From positions 12,790,501-12,854,500 of the forward strand of contig JAYKKT010000089.1 in assembly GCA_036023115.1 (NCBI GenBank): DNA of 64,000 nt, given 5' to 3'. This stretch comes from Brasenia schreberi (taxonomy: Eukaryota > Streptophyta > Magnoliopsida > Nymphaeales > Cabombaceae). Shown here one piece after another: positions 1 through 13,187 of the stretch. The position numbers and the translations under genes were made by a program. The notes beneath the pieces were generated by a model that had not been told where the DNA came from, searched no databases, and was given only the letters and a program-made list of their open reading frames with translations. How positions within the stretch are numbered: the first letter of the stretch is position 1; every line of letters begins with the position of its first letter.

Positions 1-1130
1 CATTTGATTTTGTCCACTCTCAACTCAGAGGTTATCTTAAATTGTGTTTCATGTCTGCAAGTCAGAAAGGATTAGAAGAGGAAATTAATTTTCAGGACTC
101 AGACTAGGTTGATATACCTGGGAAGAAGAATAAAGTAACCATCTCTTCTAAGCAGTTCGAAGAACTACTGATTGTTCTAATTCACAGAATCCTGGGAGAC
201 AAAGTTTAGTACCTTAAACGGTAAGAAATTTATGAGGAGAATGGGTACAGAATTGTTGAATGACTTGGGATGAAACAAAGAATCCCTTTTCACATCAGTA
301 CCTGAAGAGATATTTCATGTTTTCCACTTGAGCATTTACAACATTCCAAGTTTTCTTTTTATTGCACCACAGAAATTCAGTATTTCAAGAGATGATATCA
401 ACACACTCATGAAAATGAGCTATAGAATCAACAAGAGGATATGTGCCAAGAGACAACTCAGATTATCTCATTCTGAGCTTTGGATTGAAGATGCGATGGC
501 TAGTTATGGTTTGCAGCAGGTTTGGCTAGGGCAAAATGATAGAATCTTTAATGAAACTTGACAAGACATATGCAAGCTAGGGGAGAAAGCACAGTGAAAT
601 TGCTAGTTCTTTGTAATCCTCCACCATGAGAATGCAAGAAATGGTAGAAAGCAGAGGCCTGGACACGTTCAAGCTTGCTTGCCAAAAACTGATACCCAAG
701 TTTCATTTTCACATGTTATGTTTTATTCTTTTGAAAAGTGCTCCTAGAAAAAAACTAGAAACTTAACACGCGGAGTAATGCAGATGAACCAAAAGCACAA
801 ATTGGACATGAATTTAAGCGTTGAAGTTTCTTATCTTTTCAGAAATCAGTTAGAATACAAAAATTAACAAGAAAAATCAAGTTAAATGGTAGCAAAATTC
901 GAGATGAATATCCCAAAACAATGTAGAAGTAGCTCTGTTATGTTTTACTAACATCAAGCTTGGTTGAGTCTCAAAAGCAAAAGTGGTTTCACAATTAGAT
1001 CAGAGTAATGTGGAAGGAGAAAATTATCACAAAAAAAAAAACACAAACCTGTGCACACACAAACAGGAAAAGCTCTAGTGCTGAACCAGCAAATGACAGG
1101 AGGCCATCACTCCTGACCCATAGCCATCCA
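1..1130. other. Intergenic, no gene recognised
   Basis: AT-rich sequence with only short open frames. The best, at about 328-561 on the plus strand, gives 77 residues with no motif I recognise and ordinary noncoding composition. The left edge of the window may cut a neighbouring feature. Confidence 0.4.
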
Positions 1131-1195
1131 TCTTTAGGACAACAACCAATCCTTTTTCCATACTAGGTGGGATCGGCTATATAGATTCTTTGACA
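1131..1195 (-). mobile_element. RTE LINE 3'-end stub
   Basis: Read on the minus strand, this stretch runs AAGAATCTATATAGCCGATC, then CCACCTAGTATGG, AAAAAGG and a TTG-rich tail. It matches base for base in layout the 3' end of the RTE LINE at 8060-8121 (AAGAATCTATGTAGCCGACC, then CCATCTAG, AAAAGGCTTAGTTGTTG). Only the last 60 or so bases are present, the usual result of 5'-truncated target-primed reverse transcription. It lies downstream of the trihelix gene, perhaps in its 3' UTR. No clear target duplication was found. Confidence 0.6.
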
Positions 1196-1771
1196 CAGAG
1201 CTCAATCTTGTGCTGTCTATCTTTGCCTTTGAATAACCATAAAATAAATGCTACATTTAGTGTGCTCTCACGCAGGTGCTGCACATGATGATCCCCTTCG
1301 GCCACAACATGTAGCTGATAGTAAGGAGTATAAAGCAGCAGACTTTTGCATCCGAACAAACGGAAGGCTTTAGATTGTCCGATGTTGAGTAACAAAAGGC
1401 TGCTTAACTCATGCACAGGGCGTACCAGAATGTGACATCCTACTGATGAAAGACAAGTACGGCCAACTTTAAGGTCTCTAAAGAAAAAGAGTTTTTGCAT
1501 GTTAAATTGACCCAAACGTAGGAACACTCATGGTTTTGGAGCATCATGATGCAGTCGTCGGAACCCAATTCCTGTGGAAACCACCAACAAACACCAACTA
1601 CAGAATCTAACTGATTTTGAAACAAACATGACCAGGCAACATTAGTCGCAAACAGTAGAGAATATCTAAATGAAAACGCATACATAATAATGGTCGCAAA
1701 GAGCACGAAGGCGTATCATCTTAAACTCCTCCATCCATTTGAAGAGCTCAAATCCCTTCAGAGTTCTGGTT

Positions 1772-1782
1772 TCAGGATGGAC
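1772..1782 (-). CDS. Probable terminal exon of trihelix gene (coding part)
   Basis: A good 3' splice site (TTTCTTTATTTTAG on the minus strand) ends at 1783. Joined to the donor at 2567-2566, the frame continues G|GT CCA TCC TGA, which would end the protein Gly-Pro-Ser after 281 residues. Short C-terminal exons are plausible in this family, but this exon is inferred only from splice signals. The alternative is no splicing, with the frame running on to a stop at 2506-2508. Confidence 0.35.
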
Positions 1783-1793
1783 CTAAAATAAAG

Positions 1794-2505
<712 letters not shown>

Positions 2506-2567
2506 TCATGCTGTTAAAAACTTAGAAATATCAGAAAGAATAAGAAAAGAAGAAGTGGAAACCTCAC

Positions 2568-3402
2568 CCGCGTTGGTACGCTTGGCCCTCTTAATCTTGG
2601 CAAGCTCGATCTGTGAATCCATGAAGATCTGCATCCGCTGGATCTCCAATCCCTTCACGAACTCCATCCTTTGCCTCTCCAGATCTATCAACTGCCTCTG
2701 CTTCGCGGCCTCCACCTTCTCGTAGATCTCGCCGAACTTCATGATCACCCTAGCGAGCTCCCTCAACCCTCCACCTCCGCCTTTTTTCAGGCTCTCTTCC
2801 GAGCTCTCGGCGCTATTTGGGCTTGTCTTTGACCTCGACGACGCCGATTGATCGTCCGAAGCTGGAATCCGGCGGAAAACGTACTCATCCTCCGCCGGAC
2901 GCTTGGCTGCCGCCGCTGCGGCAGCCCTAACGGCGACGACGGGCACGGACGCGCCACGGTAGGGCAACGACAACGGCAACGCCATCAGAGGTTCGGATTT
3001 TGCCAGCAGCACCGGAGACCCCTTCTTCGATGCAACCACGGAGGCCGCGGGCCCGATCAGGCCGTCGATCCGGCCGTAGTAGGGCCACTTGCTCACAAAC
3101 GTGCCATTAGTCGCTGAAACCCTAGCTCGGTCCACCTTGTATTTCTTCTTGAGCGTGTCCATCCTGTTCTTGCACTGCACATCGGTCTTCCGGCCGCGGA
3201 TCCCGGTTCCCTTCCGGTCGTTCACCGCATCGGCGACCTCCTGCCAGTGTTTCTGCTTCAGATTTCCTCGATTGAGCTCGAGGTAGCGATCGCCCCACGC
3301 TTGGATAAGCGCGAGCGACGCGCCTTCGCTCCAGCAATCCTCCCGTCCGGTAGGACCCCGACCGCTCCCCGGCGTCCCTCCGCCCGCCTCCTCCTCTTCC
3401 AT
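2568..3402 (-). CDS. Trihelix (SIP1/ASIL-type) transcription factor, main exon
   Basis: Encodes 278 codons plus one base, ending at a donor (CGCGG|GTGAGG). The start is taken at 3402 (MEEEEAGGG...) because the upstream in-frame 98 residues are compositionally random and the family starts shortly before the DNA-binding domain. A trihelix (Myb/SANT-like) domain spans about residues 22-113: tryptophans at 24 (CWSEGASLALIQAW), 36 and 53 (KHWQEVADAV), the GRKTDVQCKNRMDTLKKKYK helix, and the SKWPYYGRIDGLIG end. Next come an Ala-rich stretch (159-166), a Ser-rich linker, a Gly run, and a C-terminal coiled coil of about residues 213-275 rich in Glu, Arg and Gln. Members are nuclear DNA-binding proteins, several of them repressors; this one's targets are unknown. 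GC content is much higher than in the surroundings, typical of a host coding exon. Confidence 0.85.
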
Positions 3403-5400
3403 CGCTGCAGATCTCGTAGCGATCGGCTTCTGCGAGGTCGGATCTAAGGCCGGTAAATTAAACCCAGCAGGTAGGAGCCCTCGGGCGTCCGGAGTCCGAC
3501 CTGTCGGTGGCTGGATGTAAACGCAGCAGCGCCATTCGCTCGCTCGCCGGCATCGCACGTGTGCCGCCGAATCATCGACGTCGCCGTCGGGGAGAGTGAG
3601 AGAGACAAAGAGTGGGGCTGGAGTGATGCCGTAGATCGCGCGTGGGGTCCGCGCATCGCAGCGTTCCGGCGGAAGGACGGACGGCCGAGATCGCACCGGG
3701 AACGAGTCCCGGGGCGCGGGTCCGGCTGCCCACCCTCCATTCCTTCTGGGCAGCCCCCCGGAATCCCGGTACTCGTTCCCATTTTCCCTTAATCACCAAA
3801 CGGCCCTCACTTAATATTTTTATTGACCCCAAATAAGCCTCATATTAGTGATTCCGTTGAGGGGTGAACCTGGAACTAAGCTCGCAGCCTTTTCGTTCTG
3901 ACCCAGAGAACAATGCTGCAGTCCTTCGTTGGGTTCGAACCGGCTGGGTCATGCTCGGCTCGAGCGGGCTCGAGAGGTCTGGGTGAAGAATCAGTTCTGT
4001 AAAAGACCGAGTGCACTATGAGCAAATACGCGTCGGCTCACAAGTTAAAAGTCATGGGTTCAATACCCGGGGCGTACATAGACGAGTTGTGAGCTAGACG
4101 AGCAGAGGAAACCATCGACGAGCTCAACCTGTTCACAGCTCATCTTGCTAATTTAACTGAGACAATTCCAGTTTGTACTAGGCTTGCTAGAGCTTGATTA
4201 GACCAGACTCAACTTTGGTGTTGAGGCAGCATAGTCATAGGACGGGGACCGAACTAGGCTCGATGGCTTTTATGTCATACGCACCCAAGTCGGCCCGGCT
4301 CTAGGCCATGACTTCGAGCTTGGATGGATCTTAGAAGCATTGCCTGATGAGGTTTACAGTTTGATAGATGCAACGGGCATCGTGTATGTGCGGCAATCTT
4401 GGACACGGTGAGAATACTCAGTATAAGCACAACCCAGAAGGTCTGCGTTCGTGCATAACAAAAGTGATTAAAAAAACTCATTGTTTTCGATACAACCTGT
4501 TCTGGCACGAATGTGGAACACAATATTGCAGACACCATGACACAAAACGGAACACCCAAAATAACATAACAAAAGATCGGGTCATATGAGGGGGATCTGC
4601 TTCTTTACAAGAGGGTAACACGACACGTACACAACTTCGAAATGATAATATACGATTCGAGTGCATCATATAGTTCGCTTCAGTTTTACCTTTTGTGGGC
4701 CTTTTTCCTCAATGGAAACAATTGCCCGATTTGAGATTTTGTTTTTACTTTATGTGTGCCTTTTTACAAAGATCGTGTCTCATTATCCTATGTCTGTCTA
4801 GGCATTTCTCTCCTTTTGAAGTATTTTCATATCTAATATAATTTCGAAAAGAGTTCTATATTGACATGCATGGTAACTGAAAACCACCCATTCCAGTTTG
4901 TAACCGTCGGTTCCGATTACATGGCAGAAGGAACCATAAATGAATTGTGACGGATCCCGGTTCGGTACAAGCTCAAATCCGCCTTCACTTTCCGTTTTAG
5001 AACAGATCAGTTTCAGTTCAAGCCGCAGTGCTGGTTTCAAACCAGCCAAGTTCAATCTAACTGCCTCCCTAAAGATCTAAATCACCTTTAATTTAATATG
5101 TATCAATTTAAAAATCTGATATTTCTATAATAAATGGGTATCCTGCATAAATGCTTTGTGGATATACTTAAGATTTGACGTCCTTTATGATTTTATGGTG
5201 CACCTTCTATGTTGTGATTGCCAGATTGAATCAAATTCTTAATATACATCGCTTGTTCATCATGGAGTTAGTTTTCTCAATGTCAAAATATTTATTTGAA
5301 TTCGACCCAATTAAGAAAAAAGTATTATTTTGATTGGGTGGTGCAATCGTCCTCCTGTTTCATCTGGTTAATGTTTTAGCTGGAGAGCGTTAAGATGGTA
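3403..5400. other. Upstream flank of trihelix gene, no gene seen
   Basis: The first 400 bp are GC-rich and probably hold the trihelix 5' UTR and promoter. From about 3840 the sequence is unremarkable noncoding DNA with short shadow frames. A tRNA-like B-box (GGTTCAATACCC) near 4058 has no convincing partner structure. Confidence 0.4.
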
Positions 5401-5966
5401 AGATTCGAAGTGGAGATTTTTTTTTCAGGATTGACAGGCCCACACCCAAATTGATACACGTACACCCCATTTTTCATGGGTTTTGGAAATGCCTTTGGTA
5501 AAATCCAATATTTACTACAATACCCTTTTGCTTATTTGAACATACATACACTCTCTCTCCTTCTATGTGAACCATCATCCACTCAATCTCCCCGTCCGCT
5601 TGTCTCACACGGCCTACTCTGATCACCAACCAAGCAACTCGTCAAAACTAGTCGAAAAAAAAGAAGAAAAAAGAAGAGAAAGAAGAAATAAGAGACCGAT
5701 TCAAAGAGGGTTTTACTAATTTTTAAAGGTATCTTATTGATTTAGTTTAATTTGTTCAATTTTTTGTTTCATTGGATACATTTTCAATCGAAATCTCGAC
5801 GAAAAAATCTCGTCGATTTTTCAACTCAAGACGTGTCTCTCCTGTTTTGGGCAATGCAATTGTGCTGCATTTTCATTCAAAGTTTTCTATTTTCTAATAT
5901 TATATATATAATGTAATGTATATTACACATATTTTACGTACTCGTTATTCTTTTTCATATGTAGGT

Positions 5967-8560
5967 ATGTCTCGTAGGACACAAGTAAAACAGTGTAACT
6001 CACTATATAATGTAGGATACATAACACTATATTATATAGAGAACAACCACACATACAACAATGAGTAGAAAACGAAGAAATATTGGTTGATACATATGTG
6101 GAAGAAGCTACACGGTATGAGGACAATATAGATACTTGAGACATTGAGATTAATAGTGCATATAGTGATGGTGAGGAAGTGCTTGATATGTCGAAATTAC
6201 TTCTTAGTTTTGAAAATTGCATTGCTCATAAAATTTGACAAGAACAAATAATTTTGAACTTCAATGAAATTTTATATTTCTAGTTTAATATTGGCGATTT
6301 TAATTGACTATTTTAATATAAATATGGAAATATTATGAAAAGTGACAACAATTTGTACATGATAAACTTTTGTCAAAGCATGGTTAGTGAAGTGAACAAA
6401 TATGATTACTAGTAATAGGTTGAGATTGCATATAAGAGTAGGTTGTACGAAGTTATAGACCATGTATTGTTGAGAGCTTTTATCGAGTGTTGACAACCAC
6501 ATACAAACAACTTTCAAATGGCATGAGATCAAATAACTATCATCTTTCATGATGTCTATTAGATATTTGGTCTTCCGATGGATGTCGAGCTTCTAGTTTT
6601 GAGGTCATAGATGGTGATATGTTGGACATGAGTATCAATAAAGTAATATTAGAGATTAAGTCTGAAGTCATAAAGTTTGAGGTACTCCGAACTAATTTTA
6701 AGAAGAGGATATTTACAAACAAAAAAAGACTTTAATTTATGTGTTGTGCCAGTTTGGTTGTACATTATATCAAGGTTAAGTCTAAAGACAAAGTATCAGT
6801 AACAATTGTGTAATTATAGGCTCACAATATTTGGAAGTTAGAAGTCATACTTGGAATGTAACAACGTTGGCATACAAGCAAATAGGAAAGGCATCCCATA
6901 TCGAGACACAACAACTTAGATGGGAATACTACTATGCGCTAGGTAACAATTTGTACTCTTATTGGCGATAAAGTACTTTCATATAATTAGTTTTGATAAC
7001 TCAACAACTAAATTGTGTGTTCTAATCGTAGGCGTAGATTTATAAATATTTTTTAACATTCAAAGTCAGCATAAGGCAACAATATTTTGATAGAGAACCA
7101 CGAGCAGTCCAATAGATGGAAAATGTTTGTCACTATCATTCTCCTATTAATTGGTTTGTTAAGTATCATAAGCAATTAGATTTGATGACGAAAAATAAGT
7201 AAGTTATCAAACTATAACTATTTCTTTTATTTTATATTATACATAGGGATCAACTTTAAGTCCATATTTATTTATATTGGTCATTGATAAGTTAATAAAA
7301 TATATTCAAGATGAAGTACCTTGGTATATGTTATTTACGAATGACATTGTATTAGTGGATGAATGTAAGTAAAAAGTTAATAGGAAATTAGAACTATGGA
7401 GAGAAACATTAGAAAATAAAGGCTTCTGACTTAGTCGAACAAAGATAAAATATATGAAATGTAAGTTTCATCATTTGGGTACTTTAGAGGACATAGAAAT
7501 TAAGATTGACACACATTACATCCCTTACAAGGAAAGTTTTAAATACCTAAGATTAGTTTTTTAGAGTGATGAAAAATTGTTGGAAATGTTATGCATAGAA
7601 TTAATGTCAGTGGGTTAAAATAGAGAGAGGCATCAGATATTTTATATGAAAAGAAGATATCATTAAAGTTGAAAGGTAAATATTATAAAGCATCAATTAG
7701 ACATGCTATGTCTTATGGGTCTGAGTATTGGGCAATCATCATGTACAAAAGATGTTCATAGCATAAATGAAGATGTTGAGATGTCTGAGTGATTATACAA
7801 GAAAAGACCTATACAAAATGAGGTTATTAGAAACAAATTGAGAGCACACCAAATAGAGGATAAAATGTGGGAAAATCATTTAAGATGGTTTTGGATATAT
7901 ATAAAGACGATCAAAAAATGTCTTGTAAGAAGATATAAAAACTAGACTATGAAAATGTTAAAAGAAGAAAAGGACAACCACAAAAGTGTTGAAAAGAAAC
8001 AATAAAGAATGATCTAGTTATATTGAGTTAACTGCTAGCATGACACATGATAGGGCTATGTGGAAACAAAGAATCTATGTAGCCGACCCCATCTAGAATA
8101 GAAAAAGGCTTAGTTGTTGTCTACATAGACCAAAATATTATATATTTTTATCTTTTTTTTTATGTTAATACAAATTAATTGGCAGTTATATGGTTGCACG
8201 ATGTACTTGGACAACAATGCATATAAGTTGTTGAGATACTATGAATTCATTTGGTGTCTGGTTGTTGTGGAACTGTACATGTCAAACCAAGTTGGTTACT
8301 AGCAAGACATCCCAATTACACAAATAAGGTTGTTTATTACAAATAGACCGAGAAAGCCCCATGAGTATAAGGTATATTTATGAGTTATGTGATGAAACTT
8401 GGGATGCTTAATACTCACACTATTTTGAACTTAAGTACTTTAACAACTAAAGTTTATCCTCATGAGTACAATGAGTTCTACATGGAGTGGTATATTATTT
8501 AGAAGTATTAGTTTATTTTAAGAGATTTCATCAGTCATTTGCATTAGACTCATCCTCTTC
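5967..8560 (+). pseudogene. Decayed plant mobile domain (PMD) gene, MULE-associated
   Basis: Frameshifted and stop-ridden, but PMD-like blocks appear in order: ITIIFHDVY.IFGLPMD (about 6530-6585), VIKFEVLRTNF (about 6669), KSKDKVSVTIV (about 6780), TWNVTTLAYKQIGKASH (about 6856), WIYKYF (about 7035), then VVELYMSNQVGY (about 8260) after the RTE insertion. These resemble the GLPVDG, DKS-NRVSV, W-SATLAYLY-Q-CRAS and W-RVPLICF-VVE blocks of PMD/MAIN-like proteins as I recall them. The first ATG (5967, MSRRTQVKQ) may be the old start. It is convergent with the transposase remnant at 8985-11340. A second PMD remnant at 47.9 kb has the same blocks. Confidence 0.55.
7247..8121 (+). mobile_element. 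5'-truncated RTE-type LINE
   Basis: The translation opens at [20 protein letters not shown] and continues through MLFTNDIVL (the reverse-transcriptase FADDIVL block with A-D changed to T-N), KLELWRETLENKGF, LSRTKIKYMKCKF and near the end RAMWKQRIYVADP. These are RTE-clade endpoints. The 3' end is GCCGACCCCATCTAG... GGCTTAGTTGTTGT. It is flanked by TACATAG on both sides (7240-7246 and 8122-8128), a probable target duplication. Several frameshifts and stops make it inactive. It interrupts the PMD remnant. Confidence 0.8.
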
Positions 8561-9130
8561 CATCTAAACAATAAGATACATCATTCTTCATGCACGTAAA
8601 TTAATATTTATTTATATTATCCTTGTGTTTAATTTTGCCTTGAATGGATAATAATACCAATGTTACTTATAATTACTTTCTTCTATGAATGCCTTATCGC
8701 CATATATGACACACTAGCACATACTTTATAAAGATATGGCCTTTATCGATAACTCAATATTGTTGGAATTAATAGATATATACAAGTAGTACTGCCAACG
8801 AGCACATTGTTTAGTGATATTTGATGAGATGACATCATTTGATGGTGAAGATGTATGAGCTCAAGGATTCATGTATAGGTTTATGTCTTGTATTTGGGGT
8901 TTTAAGATGTTTTTTATATTATTTATTATATATATATATATATATAACATTTATCATAAATGACATTTTGGTTCATTATTCTTCGCCCTTAATATAATCA
9001 AACAAATGGATCATTAAATACAATTGGATCAAAACAATGAGTTCAAAATAAGCACAATTAAAAAATAAAAAACACTTAATTGTTATCCTCAATATTATGT
9101 AAAATATCATCTCTTGATCCTCCCATTTGT

Positions 9131-11340
9131 ATGTATATCCTAATACATGTACAAAACGGTCGATCCGAATTCTCGATGCAAAGATAAAAAAACCGAATAC
9201 CATGTTGAATGATGACATAAGGCTTCAAAAAGCTATCAACATGTGTATCTTCAAAAAGATAGAACACAAGAGAAGACTTGTGAGTAAATTGGATATATTG
9301 AATGCTTAAATAACATCTATATAGTACAAAGATATTATCATTATCATTAGAAAATATTATGTTATAGCCGACCCCGTCTAGTATGGGAAAAGGCTTAGTT
9401 GTTGTTGTTGTTGTTATTAGAAAATATTATGTTAAATGATGATAGTAATGTACCACACATTCATCACAACCGGCGGTTCAACATCTAACACTAACGATAG
9501 AAAGATTCTTAACCTCCTCATATAGTAAAGTATCAATGCTATGTTTCATCGAGCAGTGATGATCAAGCTTATGTCTGACATGAACATGTAAACCTTTGTA
9601 ATCATATGTATGGGGCATCACCACCTTTATGTTCAACTTACCTTAAAATGTATCAAATGTTGATAATTATATTGACTCGCCATATTTAAGGAGGTTGATT
9701 TCGTAAGTACACAATAATCTATGCAATCATCATAATGTATATTAACATGTGGTTGGATCTAAAACTACTATTTCAACATGAATGTACCTTCTTACAATTA
9801 AGTTAAGAGCATGTTGAGATACTTTTTTTTTTAGATTTGTTACAATATATTATGTTATGTTAATGTAGTGCATAGTGATGGTTCGAGATTCCACAAAAGA
9901 CTTCTTTAATTCTATAATCTACAACCCGATCAATGAATGTATAAGCTTCTAAATTGTATTGAATCTCTCAATTTAGCTACTGAGGAAGTCTTTCAACCTT
10001 AAGTGTACACTCTTCACCCTACCCACCATTATAGAATAATAATTTCATATTCAAAACCACAAACAATATATAAAGACATTAACATCTAATTTTATATACT
10101 TATTTATTGTATGAGTATTATAATGAGTCATCTTATCTATTTACGCTAAAACAATTTTCAACTTATATGGGTCCAACAACTGCTCTTTAACGTGAGAGAG
10201 TAAATTAGAATTTTTTTCACTTCAATTCTATTGTCTCCTCATTGTTATTTTCATATGATGCATGGACAACCTTCCTCTAACTTGCACAAAAAATCACTCA
10301 CTATATATTTTCCTTATCAATTTCATAATAGATGTTTCAATATTTTTGTAACGTGTCATTTATATATGAAATGTTGCATCCAAAAATATGAAATGAATGA
10401 TATTCAATAACTTAAGATCATGGTCACTGCAGATTACATGTGGAAAGCTTTTTGAAATGCATAACCCTGTTATACTTCAATACCAAAACATAATTATCTT
10501 CCTTCTCTAGACTCATAAAAGCGAACACAAAAACATTTATTAGTTGATGTAAACCCAATAATCGTAAGAAAATGCATTTTATACTTCAAAATTACTGAGT
10601 ACAACTTACCATTACATGTAAAAAAACTACAATGAAATAATGAAAGAAAAATCTTATATGTTTATCTTATATGTACTATCAAATTTCAATACTCATGAAC
10701 ATAAATATAATAGTTGCATTGAATGAAGATGTGCAAAGATAATATCACTGCCAATATCCTTATCGAGTATCTTATAATATCATGTGATATTGGTGACTAT
10801 TTAGATCATATAATTACCATTACATAACACTTCGAGAACCCATATCTTCTTTTCTAATTTTCATCATTGTATTGTAAATATACATTATTATACCAACATT
10901 TGACTCATCAACCCACTTCAAATGTGTTAAAATATGCTTAGGCTTGCAACAGCTTTTTGTGAAGTCATTTTTCACACTATACTCACATTCACTCAATCTA
11001 CCTACAAAAGCACAACCTTCAAGATAAAAGCCTAGAGAGTGATTATACGTCTCATTCACTACATTCAACTTCAAATTATCATTGGTTGCACCCTTTCTTA
11101 TTAGTAAAAATAGGCATTCTACATTTTTAGTGCATGTCCACCTATTATTTTCAACACCCAAATATTTCTACTCACTCTATATTTGTCACTCCTTTCACAC
11201 CCAAGCCATATGTTTCTTGTTACACCTTTACTCTTTGAACAAAAAATAACAATAACAATAACAATATTATGTTTTCTCTTAACATTTCTTACATACTCAA
11301 TAAGCAAATTATGATTGTTAAAAATATCCTCTATCTCAAA
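9131..11340. repeat. 2.2-kb direct repeat, left copy
   Basis: This segment is repeated in the same orientation at 17116-19249, about 7.98 kb away, with only scattered substitutions and small indels (for example a 7-bp difference near 9267 and the 51-bp RTE insert). The left copy is continuous with further MULE sequence on its left but stops at the AAC/AAT tract on its right. Confidence 0.9.
9365..9415 (+). mobile_element. 51-bp RTE 3'-end insertion with target duplication
   Basis: TAGCCGACCCCGTCTAG, TATGGGAAAAGGCTTAG and a (TTG)5-6 tail match the RTE 3' end. The insert is bracketed by the 19-bp direct repeat ATTAGAAAATATTATGTTA at 9346-9364 and 9416-9434. The duplicate segment has the unoccupied site at 17321-17339, a single copy of the same 19 bp. 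Confidence 0.9.
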
Positions 11341-13156
11341 TAACAACAACAACAATCAATAAATCAACAACAACAACGTAAATTGCACCAATAACAACAA
11401 CAACAACAACAATCACCAACAATCAACAATCAACAGAATCAACAACAACAATAAATTAAATAACAACAACAATGAATAACAACAATCAAATAATAACAAT
11501 AAATAAATTGAATAATAACAATAATAACAATTGAATAAATAACTGGGGGGTAACAACAACAACAACAATAATCAATAATAAACGGCAAATAACAACGAAC
11601 AACAACAACAACAATTAGAATCAATAATACAACGTAAAAAGAACGTAAATCAAATCAAATCAACGAACAATAACAACGATCAACGATCAACAACAAATAA
11701 CTTTCAGAATAAATAAATTATGTTAGGGAATAACAACAACAATAACAACATATTTTTTGGATATTTTATCATTTTAATAACAATAAATAAATTTTTACAA
11801 CAATTTGTAATTAATAACAATTTTTCAATAACAACAACACAACCTAGAATAACAATACCAACATCAACAAGCAAAATGGGGGAATGTAAATAACAACAAC
11901 AACAATAACAAGATCAAAAAATGAATAACAACAACACACCACCAACACAATCAACTGGGGGGGTAATCAACGTACTACCTAAGGGAACACCATCAACGAA
12001 CAACACATAACAACAACAACTTAAATAAATAACAATAAATAACAACAATATAACAACTAACAATACACACAATAACAATAATTAACAGGGAAAATAATCA
12101 ATAATCAATAGATAAGAGGTGGGCGACGCAGGGGAGGAGTAATAACTAATAATAATGAGATAATAACAATAATAATAATATGCACAGTGAGGCAGCACAG
12201 TGAATAATTAATAATAATAATAAGGTTACTGGATCAGGAACCAGCAGGCCTGCGGATCATGTGGTTGGTGTGGCTGCAAGTAATGGGATAATAATTAATG
12301 GGATAATTAATTGGTACAGGCAATATGCGGTAATCATAAACGTAAGACAACAATTTATACAAGCAACAACAACACCAACAATAAATCAACAATTGAGAGC
12401 TTTACAATACACAACCCTTCTCACTCAATGGGGTAACGGGACTATTACAACAACAATGCAATAATAACAAATAACAACAATACAATCACTGCAACTATAA
12501 TATAATAATAACAACAACAAATTATGGTAATAAATAACAACAACAAGGCAATCATCCACCTAACAACTTAACAATTATCACAACAACAGATCAATAAATC
12601 GAACAACAACAACAAGAGGGGAAACCATAACAACAACTTCTATACCAATCAACAATCAATCAATTTAACACTCCAAATAAATCAGATCAGAACTAAATTA
12701 ACAACAACAAATCAAGCAAATGCAGATGGTACAACAACAACAACAACAACAGACAATGTAACATGCATATACAACAATTTGTCACTATAACAATCCCTAA
12801 TAATACCATCAATAAAAGATCCATAACTTGCATAGGCACAATAATATAAGCCATGCTGGTAGATAAACTGGTTAACAACAACCTAAATTGCATAAAAGAG
12901 ATAGAAATTAATAACAGACTCAGCGATCCATTTAAATAATGATCAATAATAACATCATCATAATATCAATAATAATAAAATGACGTGAATTGGATCAAGA
13001 TAACACAACAATCAAATCATCAAGTCAAGTTGGTACAATTGCCAACAATGAGCAACAAATTACGCTTGATCGATCAATAACAATGTCAAAATACAACAAT
13101 GGATAATAAAGGTAACAATAACACTAACAGCAATCGTCAATAATAATAATAATACG

Positions 13157-13187
<31 letters not shown>

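Larger units (their letters stand above)
8985..11340 (-). pseudogene. MULE transposase remnant, copy 1 (FAR1-type)
   Basis: On the minus strand the block from about 11330 down to 10820 reads FNNHNLLIEYVRNVKRKHN, SKSKGVTRNIWLGCERS, NETYNHSLGFYLEGCAFVGR, LSECEYSV, KPKHILTHLKWVDESNVG and IYNTMMKIRKEDMGS. This is the FAR1-like DNA-binding and linker region typical of plant MULE transposases (compare their EGHSFAGRLS and P-DIL-TLK motifs). The catalytic part downstream (lower coordinates) is broken. The 5' end of the gene is cut off at 11340, where the AAC/AAT tract begins. It is nearly identical to 17116-19249. Confidence 0.7.

Noticed and set aside
3444..3836. Several overlapping GC-rich frames upstream of the trihelix start
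   Set aside because: They overlap on both strands, have no motif, and fit a GC-rich 5' UTR and promoter.
4020..4075. tRNA gene or SINE around GGTTCAATACCC
   Set aside because: B-box only; no A-box at correct spacing and no cloverleaf.
12261..12464. Open frames inside the AAC/AAT tract
   Set aside because: Short, Thr/Asn/Ile-rich and generated by the repeat composition.
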